From RUG754 sp045545455 (GTDB lineage Bacteria > Bacillota > Clostridia > Peptostreptococcales > Anaerovoracaceae), in the NCBI GenBank assembly GCA_045545455.1, contig JAZQAY010000056.1, positions 1 through 12,851 of the forward strand: a stretch of 12,851 bases of DNA, in the 5' to 3' direction. Numbering within the stretch: position 1 is the first letter of the stretch; every line of letters starts with the position of its first letter. The notes beneath the pieces were generated by a model. The model searched no databases. It had not been told where the DNA came from and saw only the letters and a program-made list of their open reading frames with translations. The position numbers and the translations under genes are program-made. Positions 1 to 6,291 of the stretch are shown piece by piece.

Positions 1-52
1 ATCAGTTCGTTGAAAAAGATTAATACAACGAGTATTTAGGAAAGGAAATACT

Positions 53-1552
53 ATGAGTTTTGAAAAAGACTTTGAATCAATGAGAAGGATGGAACAGGCC
101 TCCGTCGCCTTCCATCATGCCATGGGCGTAATGTTCTACGACGCGGAGACCGTGGCTCCCGAAAAGTCCGTTGAAGGCAGAGGCCGCACCCTCTCCTTCC
201 TGGGAGATATCGAGTACGGCATGATGACTGATCCTGAGCTTATGAAAGCTCTTCAGACTTTAAAAGAGCATGCCTCAGAATTCGGTCCCGATGAACAGCG
301 CGAGATCGAGCTCTCCATCAAGCACGTGGATTCAGTTGCCAAAGTCCCTAAGGATGAATACCTGGCAGCCATCGTGCTCCAGGACGAGGCCACCTACGCA
401 TGGAAAAAGGCTAAGGCCGCTTCAGACTACTCAATCTTCGAGCCTTATCTCGAGAAGATAGTTGAATACAACAGGAAGCTGGCCGGCTGGCTCGCACCAG
501 AAAAGAAGCCCTATGATGCCCTTCTGGATCTCTATGAGGAAGGCCTGGACATGGAATTCTGCGACAAGTTCTTCGCAGACTTGAGAGAAGGCCTGGTTCC
601 CCTCATCAGGCGCGTATCAGCTGCTCCTCAGGTGGACAGATCCGTTATCGAGGGAACCTTCCCTGTTAAGGCACAGCGCGAGTTCACTAAAGAGATCTGC
701 CATATGATGGGTCTCGATATGGAAAAGGTCACCCTCGGCGAAGTGGAGCATCCTTTCACTGAGAACTTCAACAACAGCGACATCCGTCTCACCACTCACT
801 ACTACGAGAACGATTTCGTGGACAACATGTTCTCAATCCTCCACGAAGGCGGTCACTCCATGTATGAGATGAACTGTGACGATAAATACAACTTCACCAT
901 CTTTCAGGGCGGTGTATCCATGGGTATCCATGAATCTCAGTCCAGGTTCTATGAGAATATCGTGGGAAGATCCTTTGCGTTCACAGGTCCCCTTCTTGAG
1001 GCAGCCAAGAAATACTTCCCCGAGCAGCTCGAAGGCGTGACGCACGAGCAGTTCTGGAAAGCCGTTAACCGCGCTCAGGCAGGCCCCGTCCGCCTGGAGG
1101 CAGATGAGCTCACCTATGCCCTTCACATCCTGGTAAGATATGAAATGGAAAAGAAGCTGATCTCAGGTGAACTTTCGGTGCATGATGCTCCGGCTGAATG
1201 GAACCGCATGTATGAGGAGTACCTGGGTGTTACTCCCGAGAACGATGCCAGAGGCATCCTTCAGGATTCACACTGGGCAGGAACTTCCATCGGATACTTC
1301 CCCACCTACGCTCTCGGTTCAGCATACGGAGCTCAGATGCTGGACAGGATGCTTCAGGATAAGCCCGATCTCTGGGACGTGGTTGCCACGGGCGACCTCA
1401 GCCCCGTCACTGACTGGCTTAAAGAGCACATACATAAGTATGCCTGCTACTACAAGCCGAAAGACCTCTTCGAGAAAGCCTGCGGCAAGTTCGATACGAA
1501 GTACTTTATCGACTATCTCACTAAGAAGTATACGGAAGTCTACGGACTGTAA
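53..1552 (+). CDS. M32 family metallocarboxypeptidase (carboxypeptidase Taq type)
   Basis: A 499-residue cytosolic zinc carboxypeptidase that should trim single amino acids from peptide C-termini. Its length is the usual ~500 residues for M32. The zinc motif HEGGH is at residues 264-268, and the HESQS block, carrying the family's third ligand Glu, is at 293-297. The M32 block beginning DIRLTT is near residue 243, and the WAGTSIGYFPTYALGSAYG stretch typical of the C-terminal half is also present. No signal peptide or membrane segment is seen. The ATG is preceded by AGGAAAGGAAA at a workable distance. The gene stands alone and is followed directly by a strong hairpin terminator that it shares with the convergent flavodoxin gene. 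Family assignment is secure; the physiological peptide substrates cannot be read from sequence. Confidence 0.95.
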   Translation: MSFEKDFESMRRMEQASVAFHHAMGVMFYDAETVAPEKSVEGRGRTLSFLGDIEYGMMTDPELMKALQTLKEHASEFGPDEQREIELSIKHVDSVAKVPKDEYLAAIVLQDEATYAWKKAKAASDYSIFEPYLEKIVEYNRKLAGWLAPEKKPYDALLDLYEEGLDMEFCDKFFADLREGLVPLIRRVSAAPQVDRSVIEGTFPVKAQREFTKEICHMMGLDMEKVTLGEVEHPFTENFNNSDIRLTTHYYENDFVDNMFSILHEGGHSMYEMNCDDKYNFTIFQGGVSMGIHESQSRFYENIVGRSFAFTGPLLEAAKKYFPEQLEGVTHEQFWKAVNRAQAGPVRLEADELTYALHILVRYEMEKKLISGELSVHDAPAEWNRMYEEYLGVTPENDARGILQDSHWAGTSIGYFPTYALGSAYGAQMLDRMLQDKPDLWDVVATGDLSPVTDWLKEHIHKYACYYKPKDLFEKACGKFDTKYFIDYLTKKYTEVYGL

Positions 1553-1558
1553 TATTAA

Positions 1559-1590
1559 AAGGACCCGGCTGGATCACCAGTCGGGTCCTT
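1559..1590. terminator. Bidirectional intrinsic terminator between convergent genes
   Basis: A 14-bp stem (1559-1572 with 1577-1590, one G-T wobble) closes an ATCA loop. On the minus strand the stem runs into TTTTAATA, a good U-tract for a transcript arriving from the flavodoxin gene. On the plus strand the stem ends in CCTT and is followed by CTTATAATCTTTC, a weaker U-tract. It lies 6 bases after the M32 peptidase stop and 13 bases past the flavodoxin stop, so it probably serves both genes. Confidence 0.9.
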
Positions 1591-1603
1591 CTTATAATCT
1601 TTC

Positions 1604-2221
1604 TTATCTTACGAAATTCGTGAACACTGCCTCTTCTCTTTCAGGCAGGCCGTACTTTTCCTTACCGAGAGCTATGCTCTTCATGAGGAAAGTCATATTC
1701 TTAGCCAGATTTCTCGCAGTCTGGAGACCTTCCCCATCCTGTGCTGCCTCTCCGGGAGCGGCGCCGTGCACGCTGTTCCAGTAATAGCTGGATGCCACCG
1801 GCATTCCGCAGATCGTGAAGTACTTGTTCATTTCATCGAAGGTAGCGCTGAGTCCTCCGCGTCTTGCCACTGCTATAGCACCTCCGACTTTCATGGTCTT
1901 ATTGAACTGTGTGCTGTAGAATAGCCTGTCAAGGCAAGATACGATTGTGCCGTTCGCGGATGCGTAGTAGACAGGTGTAGCAAGCACCAGTCCGTCAGAT
2001 TTTTCGAACTTCTCTGCGATCTCGTTCACCGCATCGTCGAATACGCACTTTCCTGTCTTCGCGCAGGAATTGCATGCCATACAGCCTCTGATATCTTTGT
2101 TCCCCACCCGAATGACTTCAGTTTCCACTCCTTCAGCGCTGAATACCTTTACCATTTCATCCACAGCTAAGGTGGTGTTTCCGTTCATCCTGGGACTGCC
2201 GTTCAATATTAGTACTTTCAT
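1604..2221 (-). CDS. Flavodoxin-fold NAD(P)H/FMN-dependent reductase with Isf-like cysteine motif
   Basis: A 205-residue protein of the NADPH-dependent FMN reductase/iron-sulfur flavoprotein superfamily. The N-terminal beta strand and FMN phosphate loop read LILNGSPRMNGNT (residues 4-16). Cysteines at 47, 50, 53 and 59 give the compact CX2CX2CX5C spacing that binds a 4Fe-4S cluster in archaeal and clostridial Isf proteins. The segment ATPVYYASANG (about 81-91) fits the second flavin-binding loop. It should be a soluble electron-transfer or quinone/nitro-type reductase; the substrate is unknown. AAAGGAG sits 5 bases before the ATG. The gene starts 27 bases after the rlmH stop and is probably co-transcribed with it. 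Whether the cysteines hold a cluster here is inferred from spacing only, since many flavodoxin-family relatives carry similar motifs of unproven role. Confidence 0.85.
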   Translation of the reverse strand: MKVLILNGSPRMNGNTTLAVDEMVKVFSAEGVETEVIRVGNKDIRGCMACNSCAKTGKCVFDDAVNEIAEKFEKSDGLVLATPVYYASANGTIVSCLDRLFYSTQFNKTMKVGGAIAVARRGGLSATFDEMNKYFTICGMPVASSYYWNSVHGAAPGEAAQDGEGLQTARNLAKNMTFLMKSIALGKEKYGLPEREEAVFTNFVR

Positions 2222-2248
2222 TTTTTCTCCTTTATCTATTATTTCTCC

Positions 2249-2728
2249 TTATTTATGATATGCTTCGTGTCTGTTTATTTTGAAGCTCCTGTAGATCTGT
2301 TCCAGAAGTATCACCCTCATCATCTGGTGCGGGAATGTCATCTTGGAGAAGCTCAGTTTGAAGTCCGACCTCTGGCTTACCTCCGGGCTGAGCCCCAGGC
2401 TGCCGCCGATCACAAACGCTATATTGCTTCTTCCCATGAGCCCCAGGTCGTCTATCTTAGCTGCCAGCTCTTCTGATGTAAGGGCCTTTCCCTTTATCTC
2501 AAGGGTTATGACGTAGGTACCGTCCTTGATGGCCTTAAGGATCTCCTTCCCCTCTTCAAGCTTCACCTTCTCTTCATCGGCTGCGGACGCGTTTGCCGGG
2601 AGCAGCGACTCCTTAAGCTCCATGATCTCCAGGGTACAAAACCTGGAGAGCCGCTTCGAATACTCCTTGATGGCGTCCGTCCAGTACTTTTCTTTAAGTT
2701 TTCCTATGCAGATTATCTGAATGTTCAT
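2249..2728 (-). CDS. rlmH: 23S rRNA (pseudouridine1915-N3)-methyltransferase RlmH
   Basis: A 159-residue SPOUT-class methyltransferase, the standard RlmH length. It should methylate pseudouridine 1915 in helix 69 of 23S rRNA using S-adenosylmethionine, acting as a homodimer on assembled 70S ribosomes. The start MNIQIICIGKLKEKYW is typical of the family. The SAM-binding trefoil knot is marked by FVIGGSLGLS (about residues 104-113), and the C-terminal SKMTFPHQMMRVILLEQIYR block ends in the conserved YHK. A GGAG lies 10 bases upstream of the ATG, slightly far but usable. A sigma-A-like promoter lies at 2755-2784. The gene is followed by the flavodoxin-fold gene on the same strand. Confidence 0.96.
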   Translation of the reverse strand: MNIQIICIGKLKEKYWTDAIKEYSKRLSRFCTLEIMELKESLLPANASAADEEKVKLEEGKEILKAIKDGTYVITLEIKGKALTSEELAAKIDDLGLMGRSNIAFVIGGSLGLSPEVSQRSDFKLSFSKMTFPHQMMRVILLEQIYRSFKINRHEAYHK

Positions 2729-3015
2729 TCTTTGATATCTCCTTTGACCTGACGATTATATCATTAAAGTGCACCTTTTCTCAAGATGTGATATAATAGA
2801 TTCTGCCGGTTTGCCGGCGCCTCCGTCGATATTTCTGTTGAAATTTTGCCAATATCGATATATCAAAGTTTGTTTATTAATGTATCTACCAAAATGCCCT
2901 TTTTAGAGTGTTTTTGTAGAAAAAATAAGCGGTTTTGCAGAAATATCTATATAACCCGCTTAGATATAAAATAATATCTACAGAACAACACCCAACCCTG
3001 TATAAGGAGAAAGAT
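2729..3015. other. Divergent rlmH/phosphatase intergenic region with inverted repeats
   Basis: This AT-rich 287-base region contains no convincing gene. Besides the rlmH promoter it holds an extended -10 on the plus strand (TGATATAAT, 2789-2797, no clear -35). That is followed by a small GCCGG-TTTG-CCGGC hairpin near 2804-2817. A 7-bp inverted repeat CGATATT/AATATCG lies at 2827-2833 and 2851-2857. Three 7-base copies of one motif occur in alternating orientation just before the phosphatase gene: ATATCTA at 2943-2949, TAGATAT at 2961-2967 and ATATCTA at 2974-2980. The last set could be an operator. I could not pick a confident promoter for the phosphatase. Confidence 0.4.
2755..2784 (-). promoter_or_regulatory. 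Predicted rlmH promoter
   Basis: Read on the minus strand, TTGAGA (2779-2784) and a perfect TATAAT (2755-2760) are separated by 18 bases. The initiation site would fall near 2748, giving a short leader of about 20 bases that contains the GGAG of rlmH. Confidence 0.6.
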
Positions 3016-3483
3016 ATGCTGAAGATACTCTTCGTCTGCCATGGAAACATCTGCCGTTCCACCATGGCGGAATACGTTATGAAAGATATGATCGATAAGC
3101 GCGGGCTCTCGGATCTGTTTGAGATAGACTCCGCCGCAACATCCCGCGAGGAGATCGGTAATCCCATCTACACTCCTGCACGCCGTAAGCTCATGGAGGA
3201 AGGCATTCCAATCGGTACTCACAGAGCCCGTCAGGTCACTAAAGCTGACTATAAGTATTTTGATAAGATCTATATAATGGATCATTGGAACCTTCGCAAC
3301 ATAAGCCGCGTCCTGGGTCTCACAGAAAAGCAGATCGAGTTTGAAGGTAAGATCGAGATGCTTCTTCCCTATGACGTAGCCGACCCCTGGTACACCGGAG
3401 ACTTCGACGCCACCTACTGGGACGTGGTCGAAGGATGTGAGCGGATCATAGACGAATACACCAAATATAAAAGTGGCTTTTAA
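3016..3483 (+). CDS. Low-molecular-weight protein-tyrosine phosphatase
   Basis: A 155-residue cytosolic phosphatase of the LMW-PTP (Wzb/YfkJ-like) family, which removes phosphate from protein phosphotyrosine through a cysteinyl-phosphate intermediate. The active-site loop CHGNICRS is at residues 8-15, with nucleophile Cys8 and Arg14. The general acid is Asp123 in the DPWY motif, as expected near the C-terminus. I start the gene at ATG 3016 because AAGGAGA ends 5 bases before it, and because family members begin with this strand just ahead of the P-loop. An in-frame upstream ATG at 2935 would add a 27-residue tail without homology features and has no ribosome binding site. No capsule or tyrosine kinase gene is in the window, so the target is unknown. 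The stop codon lies inside a terminator hairpin. Confidence 0.93.
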   Translation: MLKILFVCHGNICRSTMAEYVMKDMIDKRGLSDLFEIDSAATSREEIGNPIYTPARRKLMEEGIPIGTHRARQVTKADYKYFDKIYIMDHWNLRNISRVLGLTEKQIEFEGKIEMLLPYDVADPWYTGDFDATYWDVVEGCERIIDEYTKYKSGF

Positions 3484-3494
3484 CAGCCACTTTT
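3469..3494. terminator. Bidirectional terminator overlapping the phosphatase stop codon
   Basis: Arms AAAAGTGGCT (3469-3478) and AGCCACTTTT (3485-3494) close a 6-base loop that contains the phosphatase TAA. A run of T follows on the plus strand (to 3496) and TTTT on the minus strand. It lies 9 bases past the stop of the convergent symporter gene, so one element can end both transcripts. Confidence 0.88.
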
Positions 3495-3502
3495 TTGTTG
3501 TA

Positions 3503-4912
3503 TCATTTCCAGAAATCCGTATCTTCCCTGATGCCGCAGTCGGCTGCAATATAATGAGGATCCTTTCCCGATCTCCTCTGGGATACGTAATCTTCCAGAC
3601 AAAGTATCGCTCTTTTTCCCAGGATGAGTATGGCCGGTACGTTCACCACCACCATTATTCCCTGCACCACGTCTGCGGTGTTCCAGACAGCATCTGCAGA
3701 CATGATAGCTCCGATGAATACCAGAAGCGTGGCCCCCAGCCTGAATACGGTAAGCAAAGTCTTCCCGGGTTTTTCTTTTATTATGAATCTTAAGCAGCCC
3801 TCGCAGTAGAAGTAGTTCCCAATAAGCGTCGTGAAGGCAAAGAGTGACAGCGCCACCGCTATAAATACCGGTCCAAAATTCCCAAGGGATGCTCTCATGG
3901 ATTCCTGTACGAAGGGGGCTCCCTTTATCTCTTCTGTGGGAACGACCCCGGATGAAAGGCACATCAGAGCTGTAGCTGAGCAGATGAGAAGCGAATCGAT
4001 GAATACCGAAAGCATCTGCACCAGTCCCTGCTTCGCGGGATGGGATACGTCCGCAGTTGCAGCGGCGTTCGGGGCGGATCCCATACCTGCCTCGTTGGAA
4101 TACAGTCCCCTCTTGATTCCCCACATAATACATGATCCGAAGAAACCTGCAAATATGGACTGAAAATCAAAGGCACTTCTGAAGATGTCGCTGAACATGG
4201 GACCGATGTTCTTTGCGTTTATTATAAGGACCAGGACTGAGACTGCGATGAAGATGACTCCCATCAGGGGAACAAGCAGTTCAGTCACGTGCATGAGACG
4301 CTTACCTCCGCCGAGCACTATGAAGCCGAAAAGCACCGCCAGAATAATGCCTATTATTAGTGCCGTATGCTCCCCATAGAAGCTGAAGGCCTCAAAGCAT
4401 GACTGGAGGTTGTAGGATGCCAGCATATTATACCCCACCGCATAACAAAGTATGATGGCTATGGCGAAGATAATACCTGCCCACCTGGCCCTAAGAGCGG
4501 TCTCCATGTAGTACGACGGTCCGCCGTAGGATGAGCCATCTGTATCCCTTCTCTTATATATCTGCGCCAGGGTCGACTCCACGAAGGCGGTAGCTCCTCC
4601 GAGAATAGCTGTGACCCAAAGCCAGAAAATGGCTCCCGGGCCTCCCAGACAGAGAGCGGTGGAAACTCCGATGATATTACCAGTTCCAACACGTGAAGCT
4701 GTAGATACCATGAGAGCAGCGAAGGATGATACTCCGTCCTTATCCTTGGGCTTCTCGCTTACTACCCTGAACATCTCTCCGAAGAGCCTTAGCTGGATGC
4801 CTTTGGTCCTTATGGTGAAATACACTCCGGCTAATACCAGAAGAAGCGGCACTACAAGGGGGTAATAGAGTACGTCGCTTATTTTTCCGATTATGGTGTT
4901 ATACAGTTCCAT
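3503..4912 (-). CDS. Sodium:alanine (glycine) symporter, AGCS family
   Basis: A polytopic inner-membrane protein of about 469 residues that couples Na+ entry to uptake of alanine, glycine or a similar small amino acid. Family signatures are clear: the N-terminal STASRVGTGNIIGV and GGPGAIFWLW blocks, a GGPSYYME stretch, and the mid-protein NEAGMGSAPNAAATADVSHP motif. About ten hydrophobic segments are visible. I place the start at 4912 because GGAGG (4918-4922) is 5 bases upstream. The in-frame ATG at 4924 would include that ribosome binding site in the coding region and has none of its own. The gene is downstream of the one-carbon cassette on the same strand, with a promoter and a terminator-like hairpin between them. 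Glycine transport would fit one-carbon metabolism, but the substrate is not determinable here. Confidence 0.92.
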   Translation of the reverse strand: MELYNTIIGKISDVLYYPLVVPLLLVLAGVYFTIRTKGIQLRLFGEMFRVVSEKPKDKDGVSSFAALMVSTASRVGTGNIIGVSTALCLGGPGAIFWLWVTAILGGATAFVESTLAQIYKRRDTDGSSYGGPSYYMETALRARWAGIIFAIAIILCYAVGYNMLASYNLQSCFEAFSFYGEHTALIIGIILAVLFGFIVLGGGKRLMHVTELLVPLMGVIFIAVSVLVLIINAKNIGPMFSDIFRSAFDFQSIFAGFFGSCIMWGIKRGLYSNEAGMGSAPNAAATADVSHPAKQGLVQMLSVFIDSLLICSATALMCLSSGVVPTEEIKGAPFVQESMRASLGNFGPVFIAVALSLFAFTTLIGNYFYCEGCLRFIIKEKPGKTLLTVFRLGATLLVFIGAIMSADAVWNTADVVQGIMVVVNVPAILILGKRAILCLEDYVSQRRSGKDPHYIAADCGIREDTDFWK

Positions 4913-4930
4913 CTGAGCCTCCATGGTGTT

Positions 4931-4960
4931 AAAAAGGCGGTCCCCGTATCCGGGACCGCC
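4931..4960 (-). terminator. Intrinsic terminator or attenuator just before the symporter start
   Basis: A perfect 9-bp GC-rich stem (4936-4944 with 4952-4960) with a 7-base loop is followed on the minus strand directly by TTTTT (4931-4935). Its U-tract ends only 6 bases before the first possible ATG and 18 before the preferred ATG of the symporter. It is the only terminator seen after the FolT-cyclo-ligase gene. Because a promoter lies upstream of it, it could also act as an attenuator in the symporter leader. Confidence 0.85.
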
Positions 4961-4996
4961 TGAATTCCTAAGTTAAAACCAATCACAGATGTGAAT

Positions 4997-5024
4997 ATTA
5001 TACACAATTTTCAGAATATTACAA
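4997..5024 (-). promoter_or_regulatory. Predicted symporter promoter upstream of the terminator hairpin
   Basis: On the minus strand TTGTAA (5019-5024) and TATAAT (4997-5002) are 16 bases apart. Initiation near 4990 would give a leader of roughly 75 bases that contains the complete terminator hairpin before the symporter ribosome binding site. The -10 is perfect and the -35 matches the consensus at four of six bases. Confidence 0.5.
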
Positions 5025-5037
5025 TAATTATATAGGA

Positions 5038-6132
5038 TCAGCCGTAAACTTTCTCTTCTGTGAAGACCTTCTCCATTGGCATGTCCCACTCCTGGGCCAT
5101 GACTGAGTCCGCCTTCTGGCATTCGAAAGCTACTGCCACGATGTGGGCCTTGGTGCAGGCTGTAAGGAACCTGTCATAATAACCTGCTCCCATGCCCATC
5201 CTTCCAAGCTTCTCATCGAAGGCCGTGCAGGGGCAGATCACCAGATCGAAGTCTTCCGGCTTTATCTCTTCACAGGTATCCTTCTTCGGCTCCATGATGC
5301 CGTGGAAGCCTTCCGTCCAGTCATCCTCTGACTTCGGTACCAGCGCGATCATTTCCTTGGCTGAGATGACCAGAGGATATGCCAGAGTCTTACCGTCTCT
5401 TTCGGCCGGTTCCTTCAGGCCTTCAAGCGATACCTCTCCGCGTATCGCGCTGTAGATCAGGATGTTCTCAGCATTCTTATACTCTTCGGAACCGAGGATG
5501 AGATCCACTATGCTCAGGGACCTGACCTTTCTGTCCTCGTCGCTAAGAGCTTCCCTGGCTGCCTTCTTAGCTTTTCTCAGTTCCTTTCTCTTTTCCTTAA
5601 TATCGTCCACAGGAGCCTCCTTCTCAGCCATCATCTGGGGGGCTTTGATCCTTTCCATGACTTTTATCATGAGGAAGATAACGACTATCTCCACCACGAA
5701 CAAAATACCTATCTGCGGAAGCCTTGATATGATAAGAGGCCAGTACGGCGACCCATAGAGTATGGAAATCCAGAGCGGCGTGATCCACATGGATATTCCG
5801 ACTTCATTGATGGCGGCAGTAAGCACCACTCTTAAAGGAGTCTGCTTCTTATACAGAAGAAGTCCCATCACCACTCCTGTTAGCGCGCAGTTAAGGGTAA
5901 ATCCGGGGAAGTACGCTCCTATGGGAAACAGTATCGCTCCCAGGAAATCTCCCAGACCTCCTACAGCTGCTCCTGCGACCGGTCCATAAAGGTACGCACC
6001 CACGAAGACCGCGACAAATGCGAATCCTATCTTGATGTTCCACGCGTTTATGGACAAAAATCTGGAAAGAATGATGTGAAGTGCTACTAAGAGACCTATG
6101 GTCACCAGCATCTGTGTACTTTTCTTTTTCAT
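5038..6132 (-). CDS. Fusion of folate ECF transporter S component (FolT-like) and 5-formyltetrahydrofolate cyclo-ligase
   Basis: A 364-residue two-domain protein. Residues 1 to about 162 are hydrophobic, with five to six membrane segments, and resemble the folate-specific S component FolT of group II ECF transporters (GAYLYGPVAGAAVGGLGDF near 46-63, PGFTLNCALTGVVMGLLLY near 76-94). After a charged linker, residues ~178-364 form a 5-formyl-THF cyclo-ligase. This has a basic helix with KRKELRKAKK, an IRGEVSLEGL region, and the ATP-binding GMGAGYYDR at 313-321. The cyclo-ligase turns 5-formyl-THF into 5,10-methenyl-THF with ATP. The fusion would place this enzyme on the cytoplasmic side of the folate importer. 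GGAG (6138-6141) lies 5 bases before the ATG. EcfA/EcfT energizing subunits are not in the window and would be shared from elsewhere. There is no internal stop or frameshift, so this is a single intact reading frame. Confidence 0.9.
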   Translation of the reverse strand: MKKKSTQMLVTIGLLVALHIILSRFLSINAWNIKIGFAFVAVFVGAYLYGPVAGAAVGGLGDFLGAILFPIGAYFPGFTLNCALTGVVMGLLLYKKQTPLRVVLTAAINEVGISMWITPLWISILYGSPYWPLIISRLPQIGILFVVEIVVIFLMIKVMERIKAPQMMAEKEAPVDDIKEKRKELRKAKKAAREALSDEDRKVRSLSIVDLILGSEEYKNAENILIYSAIRGEVSLEGLKEPAERDGKTLAYPLVISAKEMIALVPKSEDDWTEGFHGIMEPKKDTCEEIKPEDFDLVICPCTAFDEKLGRMGMGAGYYDRFLTACTKAHIVAVAFECQKADSVMAQEWDMPMEKVFTEEKVYG

Positions 6133-6137
6133 GGTTA

Positions 6138-6222
6138 CTCCATTGGCAATTTCTCGGGCTCAGGTCCGGTGCATCCTTAAAATGCTTTCTGCTCCGTCCT
6201 GCGCAATTTCTCGGGCCAGGAG
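6138..6222 (-). ncRNA. Candidate structured leader RNA upstream of the FolT/cyclo-ligase gene
   Basis: On the minus strand this leader can form an interrupted hairpin. CTCC (6219-6222) pairs with the ribosome binding site GGAG (6138-6141), and GG (6216-6217) pairs with CC (6145-6146). An inner stem pairs 6198-6201 with 6161-6164 and 6194-6196 with 6167-6169. A terminal stem pairs 6182-6185 with 6171-6174. Between the outer and inner stems, both strands carry the same 13-nt sequence CCCGAGAAATTGC (6203-6215 and 6146-6158). This creates a pseudo-symmetric internal loop that could pair with itself through AATT and G-A pairs. Sequestering of the ribosome binding site suggests translational control. 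I do not recognise it as the known class I tetrahydrofolate riboswitch. The fold was made by hand and is unverified. Confidence 0.4.
6146..6215 (-). repeat. Pair of 13-bp direct repeats in the FolT/cyclo-ligase leader
   Basis: CCCGAGAAATTGC occurs exactly twice on the minus strand (6203-6215 and 6146-6158), 44 bases apart. Similarity extends upstream to CCTG(A)GCCCGAG in both copies. No other copy was seen in the window. The position between paired segments argues for a role in RNA structure rather than chance. Confidence 0.75.
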
Positions 6223-6269
6223 AAAAGATATTGTCGTTTTCCTTTCTTTAGTTAAATTTTAAAGGCCTT

Positions 6270-6286
6270 GCGTCGCTTATCGGCGC
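6270..6286 (-). other. Weak hairpin after folD
   Basis: GCGCCG and CGACGC flank a 5-base loop and pair except for one C-A mismatch on the minus strand. The following bases lack a continuous U-tract, so it is more likely a partial terminator or RNA-stabilising hairpin than a full stop. It starts 6 bases after the folD TGA. Confidence 0.35.
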
Positions 6287-6291
6287 TTTAG

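Noticed and set aside
10..38. TTGAAA-17-TATTTA as a promoter for the M32 peptidase
   Set aside because: Initiation would fall inside or next to the ribosome binding site, and the real promoter is probably left of the window.
1167..1784. 205-codon plus-strand frame crossing the peptidase end, the terminator and the flavodoxin gene
   Set aside because: Its composition (Ser, Thr, Arg, Pro rich) is that of an out-of-frame shadow, and it would read through a strong terminator.
2730..2868. 8-bp inverted pair CTTTGATA (2730-2737) and TATCAAAG (2861-2868)
   Set aside because: The wide spacing and AT-rich content make a chance match likely, and one arm lies in the rlmH leader away from its promoter boxes.
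2947..3549. Long antisense open frame opposite the phosphatase gene
   Set aside because: It runs across the real phosphatase gene and a terminator, shows no family motif, and has no suitable ribosome binding site.
6164..6175. Four-codon leader peptide (ATG to TGA) in the FolT leader
   Set aside because: There is no properly spaced ribosome binding site, and such short frames occur by chance.
6133..6291. Known class I tetrahydrofolate riboswitch before the FolT fusion
   Set aside because: I looked for the characteristic conserved core of that class on the minus strand and did not find it. A covariance-model search would be needed to exclude it fully.
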